Origin: Cyclobacteriaceae bacterium
GTDB taxonomy: Bacteria; Bacteroidota; Bacteroidia; Cytophagales; Cyclobacteriaceae
Direction of reading: 5' to 3'
NCBI GenBank assembly: GCA_025808415.1
Contig: CP075525.1
Span: forward strand, 3,643,501 to 3,707,500
Length of the DNA: 64,000 bases
The translations under genes were made by a program, and so were the position numbers. The notes under the pieces are model-generated. The model was not told where the DNA came from and did not search any database. It was given only the letters and a program-made list of their open reading frames with translations. Shown here in pieces: positions 35,615 to 44,112 of this stretch (position 1 is its first letter; each line of letters starts with the position of its first letter).

Positions 35615-36390
35615 TTAAATGAATAATTTTCTTCTATATACTTATGTGTCGTTAACACCTCTGTTTTGTCGTCCCGTATCGCAACCATATGCTCAAAATG
35701 GGCTGATGGTTTTCTGTCGGCTGTCCTGATCGTCCACCCATCGCGCTCCTGAACAACATTTTTTGTTCCCATGTTGATCATTGGCTCAATGGCGAAAACC
35801 ATTCCCGCTACCAGTTTCACACCCTTTCCCCGCTTGCCATAATTCGGAACTTCAGGATCTTCATGAAGGTTTTTACCCACTCCATGCCCTACCAACTCCC
35901 GAACCACACCATATCCAAAACTTTCTACATAACTCTGAATGGCATGACTCACATCACCCATTCGGTTACCTGCTTTAGCTTGTTCGATTCCTTTAAACAA
36001 GGACTCGTACGTTCGCTCCAGCAGCAGGAGAGTTTTTTCATCCACACCTTCCAACGGGTAGGTATAAGCTGAATCGCTATGAAAACCTTTATAGTAAACT
36101 CCACAATCAATGGCTACTACATCTTTTTCACGCAACTCATAGTTGCCAGGAAAACCATGTACAACCACTTCGTTTACTGAAATACAAAGTGAAGCAGGAA
36201 AGGAACCATTGTAATTCTTGAAGGATGGAACCCCTCCATGATCACGGATAAATTCTTCTGCCACTTTATCCAGCACCGAAGTTTTCACTCCAGGTTTTAC
36301 CAGCTTCGCTATTTCACCATGGGTTTTGCCCAATATGAGGGCGCTTTCCTTGATGATTTGGATTTCCTCTTCAGTCTTTAAGTGGACCAT
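35593..36390 (-). CDS. map: Type I methionine aminopeptidase
   Basis: Removes the initiator methionine from nascent proteins; 265 residues. Metal ligands are visible in VVAIDCGVYYKGFHSDSAYTYP (Asp pair), GHGVGKNLHEDPEVPNYG (His), MVFAIEPMINMG (Glu) and the late Glu in the DGWTIRTADRKPSAHFEH region context. There is no N-terminal extension or SH3 linker. It lies between secY (6 bases) and infA. adk, which separates secY and map in some bacteria, is absent here. Confidence 0.96.
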   Translation of the reverse strand: MVHLKTEEEIQIIKESALILGKTHGEIAKLVKPGVKTSVLDKVAEEFIRDHGGVPSFKNYNGSFPASLCISVNEVVVHGFPGNYELREKDVVAIDCGVYYKGFHSDSAYTYPLEGVDEKTLLLLERTYESLFKGIEQAKAGNRMGDVSHAIQSYVESFGYGVVRELVGHGVGKNLHEDPEVPNYGKRGKGVKLVAGMVFAIEPMINMGTKNVVQERDGWTIRTADRKPSAHFEHMVAIRDDKTEVLTTHKYIEENYSFKWRNRSR

Positions 36391-36396
36391 CCAGCA

Positions 36397-37716
36397 CTAA
36401 GCCGCAGCAAATTGAGAACGACCTTTTACACGACCTGATTTCATCATGCCTTCGTAATGACGCATCAACAGGTAACTTTCAATCTGCTGTAATGTGTCGA
36501 GGATAACCCCTACCATAATCAGCAATGATGTGCCACCATAAAACTGTGCGAAATTCTGACCGACACCAGCCCGCACTGCAAAAGCAGGAAGGATAGCAAC
36601 GATCACCAGGAACAATGCACCCGGAAGTGTAATTCTTGATAAAACTGTATCGATAAATTCAGCAGTTTGCTTGCCCGGTTTAATACCTGGCACAAAACCA
36701 CCGTTACGTTTCAAGTTATCGGCAATGTCATTGGAGTTAATCGTGATTGCCGTGTAAAAGAATGTAAAGATCAGGATTAACGAGCCGAACAGTAAATTGT
36801 ACTGCCATGAAGTAAAGTCAGAGAATGTAGAGCCAATGTAAGCCCCAATATCGCTGTCCCTCCAAATACCCGCTAATAATGCAGGGATAAACATTAACGC
36901 CTGGGCAAAAATGATGGGCATAACACCGGCAGAATTTAATTTCAACGGAATGAAATCACGCTTACCGCCATAGAGTTTGTTGCCAATAACTTGTTTGGCG
37001 TATTGTATAGGAATCCTGCGTGTGGCCTGAGTCAACATGATTACACCCATCACCACAAAGAACAATGCCAGCAATTCAATAATAAATAGCAAGGCTCCCT
37101 GCATGCCTCGGTTATTCACGGCCTCATCAATAATCGCTCCCGGGAAACGGGAAACAATACCAATCATAATAAGCATAGAGATACCGTTGCCAATACCTTT
37201 GTCGGTAATGCGTTCACCCAACCACATGCAGAACATCGTGCCGGCAATCAGGATAACGATTGAGGAAACATAGAAAAACAATCCGGGGGATGTAATCGCT
37301 TCAGTAGGAATAGTTCCACGAATGTATCCGTACGACTGAAAGCCCGTAATGAAGATTGTTAAAACGCGGGTAATCTGATTTAGGCGCTTACGACCCGATT
37401 CGCCCTCCTTTTGCATTTTTTGAAAATACGGTACAGCAAAACCCAGCAATTGCACGATAATAGATGCCGAGATATAGGGCATTATACCCAATGCAAAAAT
37501 AGAGGCCCTGCTGAAGGAACCACCTAAGAATGTGTTCAATAAATCGAAAATGCCACCAGATACCGCATTCTGTGCAAGAATGACCGGATCAACGCCCGGC
37601 AGCACGATAAATGAACCAAGCCTGAAAATGATCAGGAAACCCATGGTGTTAAGAATCCTCACCCTTAGGTCCTCAATCGAAAAAATATTCCTTATGGTAG
37701 TAAAGAACCGCTTCAT
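36397..37716 (-). CDS. secY: Preprotein translocase subunit SecY
   Basis: The channel protein of the Sec translocon, 439 residues with ten membrane segments. It shows SIEDLRVRILNTMGFLIIFRLGSFIVLPGVDP, the plug/pore region with GGSFSRASIFALGIMPYISASIIVQLL, and the cytosolic loop motifs RRIPIQYAKQVIG and PLKLNSAGVMPIIFAQAL. The short C-tail (MKSGRVKGRSQFAAA) is usual. Its ATG overlaps the rplO stop by one base. Confidence 0.97.
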   Translation of the reverse strand: MKRFFTTIRNIFSIEDLRVRILNTMGFLIIFRLGSFIVLPGVDPVILAQNAVSGGIFDLLNTFLGGSFSRASIFALGIMPYISASIIVQLLGFAVPYFQKMQKEGESGRKRLNQITRVLTIFITGFQSYGYIRGTIPTEAITSPGLFFYVSSIVILIAGTMFCMWLGERITDKGIGNGISMLIMIGIVSRFPGAIIDEAVNNRGMQGALLFIIELLALFFVVMGVIMLTQATRRIPIQYAKQVIGNKLYGGKRDFIPLKLNSAGVMPIIFAQALMFIPALLAGIWRDSDIGAYIGSTFSDFTSWQYNLLFGSLILIFTFFYTAITINSNDIADNLKRNGGFVPGIKPGKQTAEFIDTVLSRITLPGALFLVIVAILPAFAVRAGVGQNFAQFYGGTSLLIMVGVILDTLQQIESYLLMRHYEGMMKSGRVKGRSQFAAA

Positions 37717-38165
37717 TATTGTTTTACTGGGGTTGCAGATCCTCCAACTTTTTCAATTGCCTTTACGGCAGTATCGGAAAAAGCATGGGCCTGTACGTTC
37801 ACTTTTGATTTCAACTCTCCTCTTCCTAAAACCTTTACTTTGTCTGTTCTGCCGATAATACCGTTATCAATTAATGTTTGTATGGTAATGTCAGCGGCTT
37901 TGATTTTTTCAGACAGTGTTTCAAGAACATCAAGGTTTACTGCTTTGAAGTATACCTTGTTATTGTTCTTAAAGCCAAACTTGGGCACCCTGCGCTGCAA
38001 AGGCATCTGTCCACCTTCAAAACCGAACTTTTTAGAATAGCCTGAACGGGATTTGGCACCCTTGTGTCCGCGGCCAGCAGTGGTACCACCAGAACCTTGT
38101 CCGCGTCCTAAGCGCTTATTCGTTTTAACCGAACCTTCGGCAGGTTTTAATGTATGTAACTTCAT
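37716..38165 (-). CDS. rplO: 50S ribosomal protein uL15
   Basis: A 149-residue late-assembly protein of the large subunit. The glycine-rich N-terminal arm (KRLGRGQGSGGTTAGRGHKGAKSRSGYSKKFGFEGGQMPLQRRVPKFGF) enters the rRNA core. Coupled to secY by TAATG. Confidence 0.97.
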   Translation of the reverse strand: MKLHTLKPAEGSVKTNKRLGRGQGSGGTTAGRGHKGAKSRSGYSKKFGFEGGQMPLQRRVPKFGFKNNNKVYFKAVNLDVLETLSEKIKAADITIQTLIDNGIIGRTDKVKVLGRGELKSKVNVQAHAFSDTAVKAIEKVGGSATPVKQ

Positions 38166-38169
38166 GGTA

Positions 38170-38349
38170 TTAAAGTTCTGTTACCGTAATCAAATGGTTG
38201 ACTTTGCTTATCATACCGGCAATCTGTGGAGTCAACTCCACTTCAACCGATTTGTTAACCTTTCCCAAACCCAGTGCACGCAATGTGCGCTGCTGGCGCT
38301 CAGGTCGTTTTATATCACTTCTTGCTTGTGTAATCTTTACCTTAGCCAT
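38170..38349 (-). CDS. rpmD: 50S ribosomal protein uL30
   Basis: A 59-residue protein: MAKVKITQARSDIKRPERQ, RTLRALGLGKVNKSVEV, then PQIAGMISKVNHLITV. The conserved LGLGK turn and length identify it. Between rpsE (5 bases) and rplO (4 bases), the canonical place. Confidence 0.95.
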   Translation of the reverse strand: MAKVKITQARSDIKRPERQQRTLRALGLGKVNKSVEVELTPQIAGMISKVNHLITVTEL

Positions 38350-38354
38350 TGCTC

Positions 38355-38873
38355 TTATCCGTTAAAAACCTTGGACAATGATACTCCTCTGTTTTTTGCT
38401 ACCGTAAATGCATCACGCATGTTTGTAAGCGCATTAAAGGTTGCCTTAACCACGTTGTGCGGGTTAGATGATCCTTTCGATTTCGCCAATACATTGTGAA
38501 TACCTGCACTTTCCAGCACAGCACGCATAGCACCACCGGCAATAACACCTGTACCAGGCGAAGCTGGCTTAAGCAGCACAAGACCTCCACCAAACTTACC
38601 AATAGCTTCATGGGGTACAGTTCCTTTTGAGATCGGAACTTTCACCAAATGCTTTTTGGCGTCATCAATTCCTTTGGTGATGGCATCGGTTACTTCATTG
38701 GCTTTACCCAATCCGTACCCAACCACACCGTTGCCATCGCCAACCACTACAATAGCTGCGAAGCTGAACCTGCGTCCACCCTTCACTACTTTCGCTACGC
38801 GCTCAATGGCAACGACTTTCTCTTTCAGATCAATTTCGCTCGCCTTTACTGTGCTGATGTTGCTAACTGACAT
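38355..38873 (-). CDS. rpsE: 30S ribosomal protein uS5
   Basis: A 172-residue protein important for decoding accuracy. It shows the dsRBD-like part VVKGGRRFSFAAIVVVGDGNGVVGYGLGKANEV and the C-terminal domain PASPGTGVIAGGAMRAVLESAGIHNVLAKSKGSSNPHNVVKAT. Confidence 0.97.
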   Translation of the reverse strand: MSVSNISTVKASEIDLKEKVVAIERVAKVVKGGRRFSFAAIVVVGDGNGVVGYGLGKANEVTDAITKGIDDAKKHLVKVPISKGTVPHEAIGKFGGGLVLLKPASPGTGVIAGGAMRAVLESAGIHNVLAKSKGSSNPHNVVKATFNALTNMRDAFTVAKNRGVSLSKVFNG

Positions 38874-38884
38874 ATCTTAATTTC

Positions 38885-39235
38885 TTAGAATTTCAAACCA
38901 CCTTCCCGTGCACCTTCGGCCAGGGCTTTTACATTACCATGATATAAGTATCCGTTTCGGTCAAACACGATATCACTGATGCCGGAAGCAAGAGCCCTTT
39001 CGGCAATCTTTTTCCCTACATTCCTGGAGTTCTCCATAGTAAGTCCGGTTTTCTTACCCAAATCGTTCACCGATGCTGCAGCAAGGGTTACACCCTTTAC
39101 ATCATCAATAATCTGGGCGTAGATACCCGTGTTGCTTCTGAAGACAGATAGCCTGGGCCTTTCTGTTGTACCGGAAATCTTCTTCCGTACACCCTGCTTT
39201 ATTCTTGATCTTCTTTCTCTGTTCTTGCCTGCCAT
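38885..39235 (-). CDS. rplR: 50S ribosomal protein uL18
   Basis: A 5S rRNA-binding protein. I start at ATG 39235 (MAGKNRERRSRIKQGVRKKI, 116 residues), the usual N-terminus. The frame is open ten codons further to 39265 but that would overlap the rplF stop. It shows RPRLSVFRSNTGIYAQIIDD and VFDRNGYLYHGNVKALAEGAREGGLKF. Confidence 0.96.
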   Translation of the reverse strand: MAGKNRERRSRIKQGVRKKISGTTERPRLSVFRSNTGIYAQIIDDVKGVTLAAASVNDLGKKTGLTMENSRNVGKKIAERALASGISDIVFDRNGYLYHGNVKALAEGAREGGLKF

Positions 39236-39268
39236 AGGAAATGGTTTTCTATGATGCTTATTCAATTA

Positions 39269-39826
39269 TTATTTAGCAGCTGCTTTACCAGCTTTTCTGC
39301 GTACCTGCTCACCCGTGAAGCGAATACCTTTTCCTTTGTAAGGCTCTACTTTACGTAATGATTTGATTTTAGCAGCAACCTGTCCGATTAACTGCTTGTC
39401 AATTCCTTCGAGGATAATGGTAGGGTTGCTACCTTTTTCCTGAACGGCCTGTACTTTTAATTCGTTGGGTATTGCCAGGAAGATACTGTGTGAGTACCCT
39501 AAACTTAATTCAAGTACATTAGACTGAGCCGTGGCCTTGAAGCCCACACCAACCAATTCAAGCTGCTTCTTGTAACCATTCTTAACGCCCTCAATCATGT
39601 TGGCAATTAAAGCACGGTACAAACCATGCATGGCTTTATGGCGCTTTTGTTCGGTAGGCCGTTCAACGATCAATTGACCATCTTCTTGCTTGATCATAAA
39701 ATCGGCATCAATGACCTGGGTCAGTTCTCCTTTAGGGCCTTTTACAGAAACCGTATGGTTGTCTTTGTTAAAATTAACGGTAATTCCCTGGGGTAATGCT
39801 ATGGGTAGTTTTCCTATACGTGACAT
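39269..39826 (-). CDS. rplF: 50S ribosomal protein uL6
   Basis: A 185-residue two-domain protein near the factor-binding site. It shows MSRIGKLPIALPQGITVNF, VSVKGPKGELTQ and the C-terminal signature RKVEPYKGKGIRFTGEQVRRKAGKAAAK. Confidence 0.97.
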   Translation of the reverse strand: MSRIGKLPIALPQGITVNFNKDNHTVSVKGPKGELTQVIDADFMIKQEDGQLIVERPTEQKRHKAMHGLYRALIANMIEGVKNGYKKQLELVGVGFKATAQSNVLELSLGYSHSIFLAIPNELKVQAVQEKGSNPTIILEGIDKQLIGQVAAKIKSLRKVEPYKGKGIRFTGEQVRRKAGKAAAK

Positions 39827-39838
39827 GGCTTCAATCGA

Positions 39839-40237
39839 TTAATACACGTAACACAATACTTCACCACCCACATTCAATTTGCGGGCTTCTTTATCGGTAA
39901 CTACACCGCGCGATGTTGAGATGATGGCAACACCAAGTCCATTCATTACGCGAGGCAGTGCACCGGTGCTGGCATACTTGCGCAAACCGGGCGTACTTAT
40001 CCGTTGCAATTTGGTGATTGCCGACTCACGTGTCTCGGGGTTGTACTTCAAGGCAATCTTGATAGTACCCTGAGGGGTGGGGCCATCCTCAAACTTATAG
40101 TTTAGAATGTATCCTTTGTCGAATAACACCTTGGTTATTTCCCTTTTCAGGTTGGACGCAGGGATTTCCACCACCTTTTGGTTGGCTTTGATTGCGTTCC
40201 GCAACCTTGTCAAATAGTCTGAAATAGGATCAGTCAT
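39839..40237 (-). CDS. rpsH: 30S ribosomal protein uS8
   Basis: A 132-residue primary 16S rRNA binder: MTDPISDYLTRLRNAIKANQKVVEIPASNLKREITKVL and the C-terminal PRVMNGLGVAIISTSRGVVTDKEARKLNVGGEVLCYVY. In E. coli S8 is the repressor of the spc operon. Here the gene has its own 155-base upstream region with a promoter and a hairpin, so it begins a possible second transcript within the cluster. Confidence 0.97.
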   Translation of the reverse strand: MTDPISDYLTRLRNAIKANQKVVEIPASNLKREITKVLFDKGYILNYKFEDGPTPQGTIKIALKYNPETRESAITKLQRISTPGLRKYASTGALPRVMNGLGVAIISTSRGVVTDKEARKLNVGGEVLCYVY

Positions 40238-40264
40238 TTTTTCTATTTCTTTATGCTCATTTTA

Positions 40265-40295
40265 AAAAAGCAAGCCCGTTCTTTTAAACGGGCTG
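40265..40295 (-). terminator. Terminator-like hairpin in the rpsN-rpsH gap
   Basis: AGCCCGTT (read on the minus strand from 40295) and its perfect complement close an 8-base-pair stem with a 6-base loop, followed by TGCTTTTTTAAAA. It has the shape of an intrinsic terminator in the direction of the cluster, and starts only about two bases after the -7 box of the promoter at 40297-40327. Confidence 0.75.
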
Positions 40296-40296
40296 C

Positions 40297-40327
40297 AAAG
40301 ATACCTAACAATTTCTGTTATCCAAAC
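40297..40327 (-). promoter_or_regulatory. Consensus internal promoter before rpsH
   Basis: On the minus strand TTTG (40324-40327), 19 bases, TATCTTTG (40297-40304): full consensus, with the same TATCTTTGCAG core and spacing as the rplC promoter. ATG of rpsH is 60 bases downstream. Confidence 0.78.
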
Positions 40328-40392
40328 TGTTACCTGGTTTCGCTTACACGACCTTGGTACTCAGCAACCTAATATGTATTTCTAGCGCTGTT

Positions 40393-40662
40393 TTACCAGC
40401 TAGCTTTGGTCAAACCGGGGATTTTACCCTCAGAAGCCATTTCGCGCAGGACGTTCCGGCATACACCAAACTTCCCAACATAGCCCTTCGGGCGGCCTGT
40501 AAGCTTGCACCTGTTTTTCAGGCGCACCGGTGATGCATTGCGCGGGAGCTTGTCCAACGCAACATAGTCACCAGCCTCTTTCAGGGCCTTGCGCTTGGCG
40601 GCATATACCGCTACAAGCTTCTCTCTTTTGGTTTGCCTCGCAATTACAGATAATTTAGCCAT
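40393..40662 (-). CDS. rpsN: 30S ribosomal protein uS14, zinc-free form
   Basis: An 89-residue head protein of the long zinc-independent type: AKLSVIARQTKREKLV, PVRLKNRCKLTGRPKGYVGKFGVCRNVLREMASEGKIPGLTKASW. It lacks the two CxxC pairs of the short form. Nine bases after rplE. Confidence 0.97.
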   Translation of the reverse strand: MAKLSVIARQTKREKLVAVYAAKRKALKEAGDYVALDKLPRNASPVRLKNRCKLTGRPKGYVGKFGVCRNVLREMASEGKIPGLTKASW

Positions 40663-40671
40663 AGCAAATTT

Positions 40672-41223
40672 TTAGTTCTTATTAGCAAACGGCATCCCGA
40701 ATGCTTTTAGCAGTTCATAACTTTCCTCGTCTGTCTGTGCCGTGGTGACAAACGTAATATCCATACCACTGATCTTGTTCACCTTATCAATTGATATCTC
40801 AGGGAAAATGATTTGTTCCTTTACGCCTAAGGTGTAGTTTCCACGACCATCAAAGCCTTTAGGGCTTATGCCACGGAAGTCACGTACACGAGGAAGTGCA
40901 ATGCTCATTAAACGATCAAGAAACTCGTACATCTTATCACCGCGCAGGGTAACCTTTACACCAATTGGCATGTTTTCACGCAACTTAAAGTTGGAGATAG
41001 CCTTTTTGGATATGGTGGACACTGCTTTTTGACCAGTGATGGCCGTGATTTCTTCCAATGCAACATCAATCAGCTTTTTGTCAGTTACGGCAATGCCCAT
41101 ACCCTTGTTGATGCTGATCTTTTCGATTTTAGGAACCTGCATAACAGACTTGTACTGGAACTTCTCTTTCAAAGCCGGTACAATTTCCTTCACGTACTTT
41201 TCTTTTAATCTTGGAGTAGCCAT
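40672..41223 (-). CDS. rplE: 50S ribosomal protein uL5
   Basis: A 183-residue 5S rRNA-binding protein of the central protuberance: KYVKEIVPALKEKFQYKSVMQVPKIEKISINKGMG, DKMYEFLDRLMSIALPRVRDFRG and NYTLGVKEQIIFPEI. Its ATG overlaps the rplX stop by one base. Confidence 0.97.
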   Translation of the reverse strand: MATPRLKEKYVKEIVPALKEKFQYKSVMQVPKIEKISINKGMGIAVTDKKLIDVALEEITAITGQKAVSTISKKAISNFKLRENMPIGVKVTLRGDKMYEFLDRLMSIALPRVRDFRGISPKGFDGRGNYTLGVKEQIIFPEISIDKVNKISGMDITFVTTAQTDEESYELLKAFGMPFANKN

Positions 41224-41564
41224 TATTTTATAAATTCTCCTGTTTTCTTTGAATAGCGCTGCAACTTACCCTTGTCGTTAAGCTTTCTTCCAACGCGGGT
41301 TGGATTGCCACTTGCCGGATCAATCAACATTAAGTTGCTGATGTGCAAGGCTGCCTCGGTTTTCTTGATTCCGCCCTCAGGTTTACCTGCGGAGGGCTTT
41401 TCATGCTTTGTAACAATATTGATCCCCTCAACGATCGCCCGGTTCTTCATTACCTGAACTTCCAATACTTTTCCGGTTTTGCCTTTATCGTCCCCGGCAA
41501 TAACCTTCACGGTGTCGCCCTTGCGAATGTGAAGTTTTGGCTGCTTGTTAAACTTTCTTTCCAT
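41223..41564 (-). CDS. rplX: 50S ribosomal protein uL24
   Basis: A 113-residue assembly initiator with a KOW motif: LHIRKGDTVKVIAGDDKGKTGKVLEV, then VEGINIVTKHEKPSAGKPEGGIKKTEAALHISNLMLID. Four bases after rplN. Confidence 0.97.
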   Translation of the reverse strand: MERKFNKQPKLHIRKGDTVKVIAGDDKGKTGKVLEVQVMKNRAIVEGINIVTKHEKPSAGKPEGGIKKTEAALHISNLMLIDPASGNPTRVGRKLNDKGKLQRYSKKTGEFIK

Positions 41565-41568
41565 GGTA

Positions 41569-41937
41569 TTAAATCACTTCAGGTGCCAATGACACAATTT
41601 TCATAAACTGCTTCTCACGAAGCTCGCGGGCTACCGGTCCAAAAATACGGGTGCCGCGGGGTTCATCCTGGGCGTTCAACAAAACGGCTGCATTATCTTC
41701 AAAGCGAATGTAAGAACCGTCCTTTCGCCTGATTTCTTTGGTTGTTCTAACAACTACAGCGCGCGATACAGTACCCTTTTTTACCTGGCTTGAGGGCATG
41801 GCTGATTTTACAGTAACCACGATTTTGTCGCCCACGGTTGCATAACGCTTGCTGCTGCCGCCTAACACATGCACGCAGAGTACTTCTTTAGCACCGCTGT
41901 TATCTGCAACAGATAGTCTTGACTCGGTTTGTATCAT
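41569..41937 (-). CDS. rplN: 50S ribosomal protein uL14
   Basis: A 122-residue protein at a subunit bridge: MIQTESRLSVADNSGAKEVLCVHVLGG, GDKIVVTVKSAMP and RGTRIFGPVARELREKQFMKIVSLAPEVI. Length and motifs are standard. Confidence 0.98.
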   Translation of the reverse strand: MIQTESRLSVADNSGAKEVLCVHVLGGSSKRYATVGDKIVVTVKSAMPSSQVKKGTVSRAVVVRTTKEIRRKDGSYIRFEDNAAVLLNAQDEPRGTRIFGPVARELREKQFMKIVSLAPEVI

Positions 41938-41939
41938 AA

Positions 41940-42194
41940 TTACTTCGCTTTTTCGATGATCTCAACTAATCTCCAACGCTTTAACTTGCTCAACGGACGG
42001 GTTTCTGCAATACGCACGGTATCGCCAATGCCTGCTTCGTTTTTCTCGTCATGCGCCATAAACTTGGTTGTTTTATGAACAAACTTTCCATAGATCGGGT
42101 GTTTTACTTTCCGATCCACAGCAACGGTAATGCTCTTCACCATTTTATTGCTCACCACTTTACCAATACGCTCTTTTCTTAGATTCCTTTCCAT
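41940..42194 (-). CDS. rpsQ: 30S ribosomal protein uS17
   Basis: An 84-residue OB-fold 16S binder: RKERIGKVVSNKMVKSITVAVDRKVKHPIYGKFV, then KFMAHDEKNEAGIGDTVRIAETRPLSKLKRWRLVEI. Two bases before rplN. Confidence 0.97.
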   Translation of the reverse strand: MERNLRKERIGKVVSNKMVKSITVAVDRKVKHPIYGKFVHKTTKFMAHDEKNEAGIGDTVRIAETRPLSKLKRWRLVEIIEKAK

Positions 42195-42198
42195 AGGA

Positions 42199-42393
42199 CT
42201 ATTTTTGAAGTTCTTTAGCTCGTAGTTCGGTATTCAGCCGGGCTATGAGTTTCCTTGTTTCCCTTATCTTCATCGGGTTTTCAATAGCTGAAACCTGATG
42301 CGCGAATTTCATTTTGCGCAATGCTTCCTTTTCGCTGCCAATTTTTTCACGCAGCTCCACCACGCTTAAATCTTTTATCTCGTTGCTCTTCAT
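42199..42393 (-). CDS. rpmC: 50S ribosomal protein uL29
   Basis: A 64-residue two-helix protein at the exit tunnel: MKSNEIKDLSVVELREKI, FAHQVSAIENPMKIRETRKLIARLNTELR. In the usual place between rplP and rpsQ. Confidence 0.96.
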   Translation of the reverse strand: MKSNEIKDLSVVELREKIGSEKEALRKMKFAHQVSAIENPMKIRETRKLIARLNTELRAKELQK

Positions 42394-42401
42394 GGCTTTA
42401 A

Positions 42402-42821
42402 CTATTCTACGTAATCCCTTCTAACAGTGAACTTGGTTTTGATGGGCAACTTGCCTTCTGCCAAACGCAAGGCCTCTTTCGCAGTAGCCATGTTTACACC
42501 GCCTGCTTCAAAAAGAATCGTACCTGGCTTGATAACCGCTACCCAGTATTCGGGTGCGCCTTTACCTTTACCCATACGAACTTCGGCAGGCTTTTGTGTA
42601 ATGGGCTTATCCGGAAAAATGCGAATCCAAACCTGGCCTTCGCGCTTCATAAAACGCGTAACGGCAATACGGGCAGCTTCCAGTTGGCGAGAGGTGATCC
42701 ATCCACCCTCCAGGCTTTTAAGGCCAAAGGATCCAAATGCGATGGTATGTCCGCGTGTGGCCATGCCCTTCACGCGCCCCTTTTGCATTTTTCTAAACTT
42801 CGTACGTTTCGGTTGTAACAT
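42402..42821 (-). CDS. rplP: 50S ribosomal protein uL16
   Basis: A 139-residue protein near the A-site tRNA elbow: MLQPKRTKFRKMQKGR, GSFGLKSLEGGWITSRQLEAARIAVTR, RIFPDKPITQKPAEVRMGKGKGAPEYWVAVIKPG. The arginine-rich RMGKGKG loop is intact. Confidence 0.97.
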   Translation of the reverse strand: MLQPKRTKFRKMQKGRVKGMATRGHTIAFGSFGLKSLEGGWITSRQLEAARIAVTRFMKREGQVWIRIFPDKPITQKPAEVRMGKGKGAPEYWVAVIKPGTILFEAGGVNMATAKEALRLAEGKLPIKTKFTVRRDYVE

Positions 42822-42848
42822 TGCTACCTTACTTTATACTTCTTAATA

Positions 42849-43643
42849 CTATCGTTTCTCTCTACGGTTTTCTCCTCCGCGTCCACCGCGGTTTCCGCCA
42901 CGGCCTTCGTTGGGCCTTCTTCTTCCTCCGCGATCGCCACCTCCACGCTCATTACCTGTAGTGCTTTGGTTACCGGCAGCGTTGCTAACAATACCTACGT
43001 TAGGCGACAAATCACGCTTGCCATAGACCTCACCTTTAAAAATCCAAACTTTGATACCGATTTTTCCGTACACAGTTTGCGCTTCAGAAACAGCGTAGTC
43101 AATATCTGCACGTAACGTGTGCAAAGGAATTCTTCCTTCTTTGTACTGTTCGGTACGTGCCATATCGGCACCTGCCAAACGGCCTGAAACTTTAATTTTT
43201 ATACCCTCGGCACCAACCCTTATGGCTGAAGCAATGGCTTGCTTCATGGCACGCTTATACGAGATACGGGCTTCGATTTGTTGTGCGATTGATTCACCTA
43301 CCAGCTTGGCATCCAATTCAGGACGCTTGATTTCGTAAATATTGATCTGAACATCTTTACCGGTAATTTGCTTCAACTCCTCCTTAATCTTATCTACTTC
43401 AGTACCACCTTTTCCGATAACTACACCTGGGCGTGCAGTATGGATGGTTAGCGTGATGCGCTTTAATGTGCGTTCGATAACTATTTTGGCGATGCCGCCT
43501 TTAGGAATACGGGCATTTATGTACTTCCTGATCTTCTGGTCTTCTACCAATTTATCAGAGAAGGTATTACCACCGTACCAGTTCGAGTCCCAACCCCTAA
43601 CGATACCTAAGCGAAATCCTACAGGATTAATTTTCTGTCCCAT
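42849..43643 (-). CDS. rpsC: 30S ribosomal protein uS3 with RGG-rich C-terminal tail
   Basis: A 264-residue head protein with a KH domain (RPGVVIGKGGTEVDKIKEELKQI) and C-terminal domain (GRLAGADMARTEQYKEGRIPLHTLRADIDY). After about residue 220 comes a tail rich in Arg, Gly and Asn with several RGG and GGR units, ending ENRREKR. The core alone accounts for a normal uS3; the tail makes it about 40 residues longer than E. coli S3 would suggest. One-base overlap with rplV. Confidence 0.97.
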   Translation of the reverse strand: MGQKINPVGFRLGIVRGWDSNWYGGNTFSDKLVEDQKIRKYINARIPKGGIAKIVIERTLKRITLTIHTARPGVVIGKGGTEVDKIKEELKQITGKDVQINIYEIKRPELDAKLVGESIAQQIEARISYKRAMKQAIASAIRVGAEGIKIKVSGRLAGADMARTEQYKEGRIPLHTLRADIDYAVSEAQTVYGKIGIKVWIFKGEVYGKRDLSPNVGIVSNAAGNQSTTGNERGGGDRGGRRRPNEGRGGNRGGRGGENRREKR

Positions 43644-44107
43644 TATTCCTTTGTTTCTTTTTCAGTTGTTACTACTTCAGCATTTTTTAAACTGTCCAAC
43701 ACAAGGGTTACGTGGTTTGAACGCTTGCGCACCCGGTGGGCCCTGCCTTGCGGGGCTGGACGAAGCCTCTTTAAAATCCGGCCTCCGTCAACCCAAATAT
43801 CTTTTACAAACAGATCAGCTTCTTCAAGTTTTGTTTCCTGGTTTTTGTTTTCCCAGTTGGCAATAGCTGAAAGAAGAAGTTTCTCCAGTTTAAATGAACC
43901 TACTTTAGGCTCGTATTTCAATATATTGAGAGCCTTGCTAACACGTTCACCACGGATCAAATCGGCAACAAGCCGCATTTTGCGCGGGGATGTAGGCACA
44001 TTTTTTAGCTTGGCTACCACAGGGCCGGTTTTAGCGGCTTCCTTTTTGGCATCGCGCTTCTCTCTTTTTAAAACTGACTTTTTAGTCTTTTTCGCTACAG
44101 CTTCCAT
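43643..44107 (-). CDS. rplV: 50S ribosomal protein uL22 with basic N-terminal extension
   Basis: A 154-residue protein whose hairpin lines the exit tunnel. The normal core begins near residue 33 (KLKNVPTSPRKMRLVADLIRGERV) and ends PAPQGRAHRVRKRSNHVTLVL. The first 30 residues are lysine-rich (AKKTKKSVLKREKRDAKKEAA), an extension absent from the standard 110-residue form. Confidence 0.96.
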   Translation of the reverse strand: MEAVAKKTKKSVLKREKRDAKKEAAKTGPVVAKLKNVPTSPRKMRLVADLIRGERVSKALNILKYEPKVGSFKLEKLLLSAIANWENKNQETKLEEADLFVKDIWVDGGRILKRLRPAPQGRAHRVRKRSNHVTLVLDSLKNAEVVTTEKETKE

Positions 44108-44112
44108 GATTA

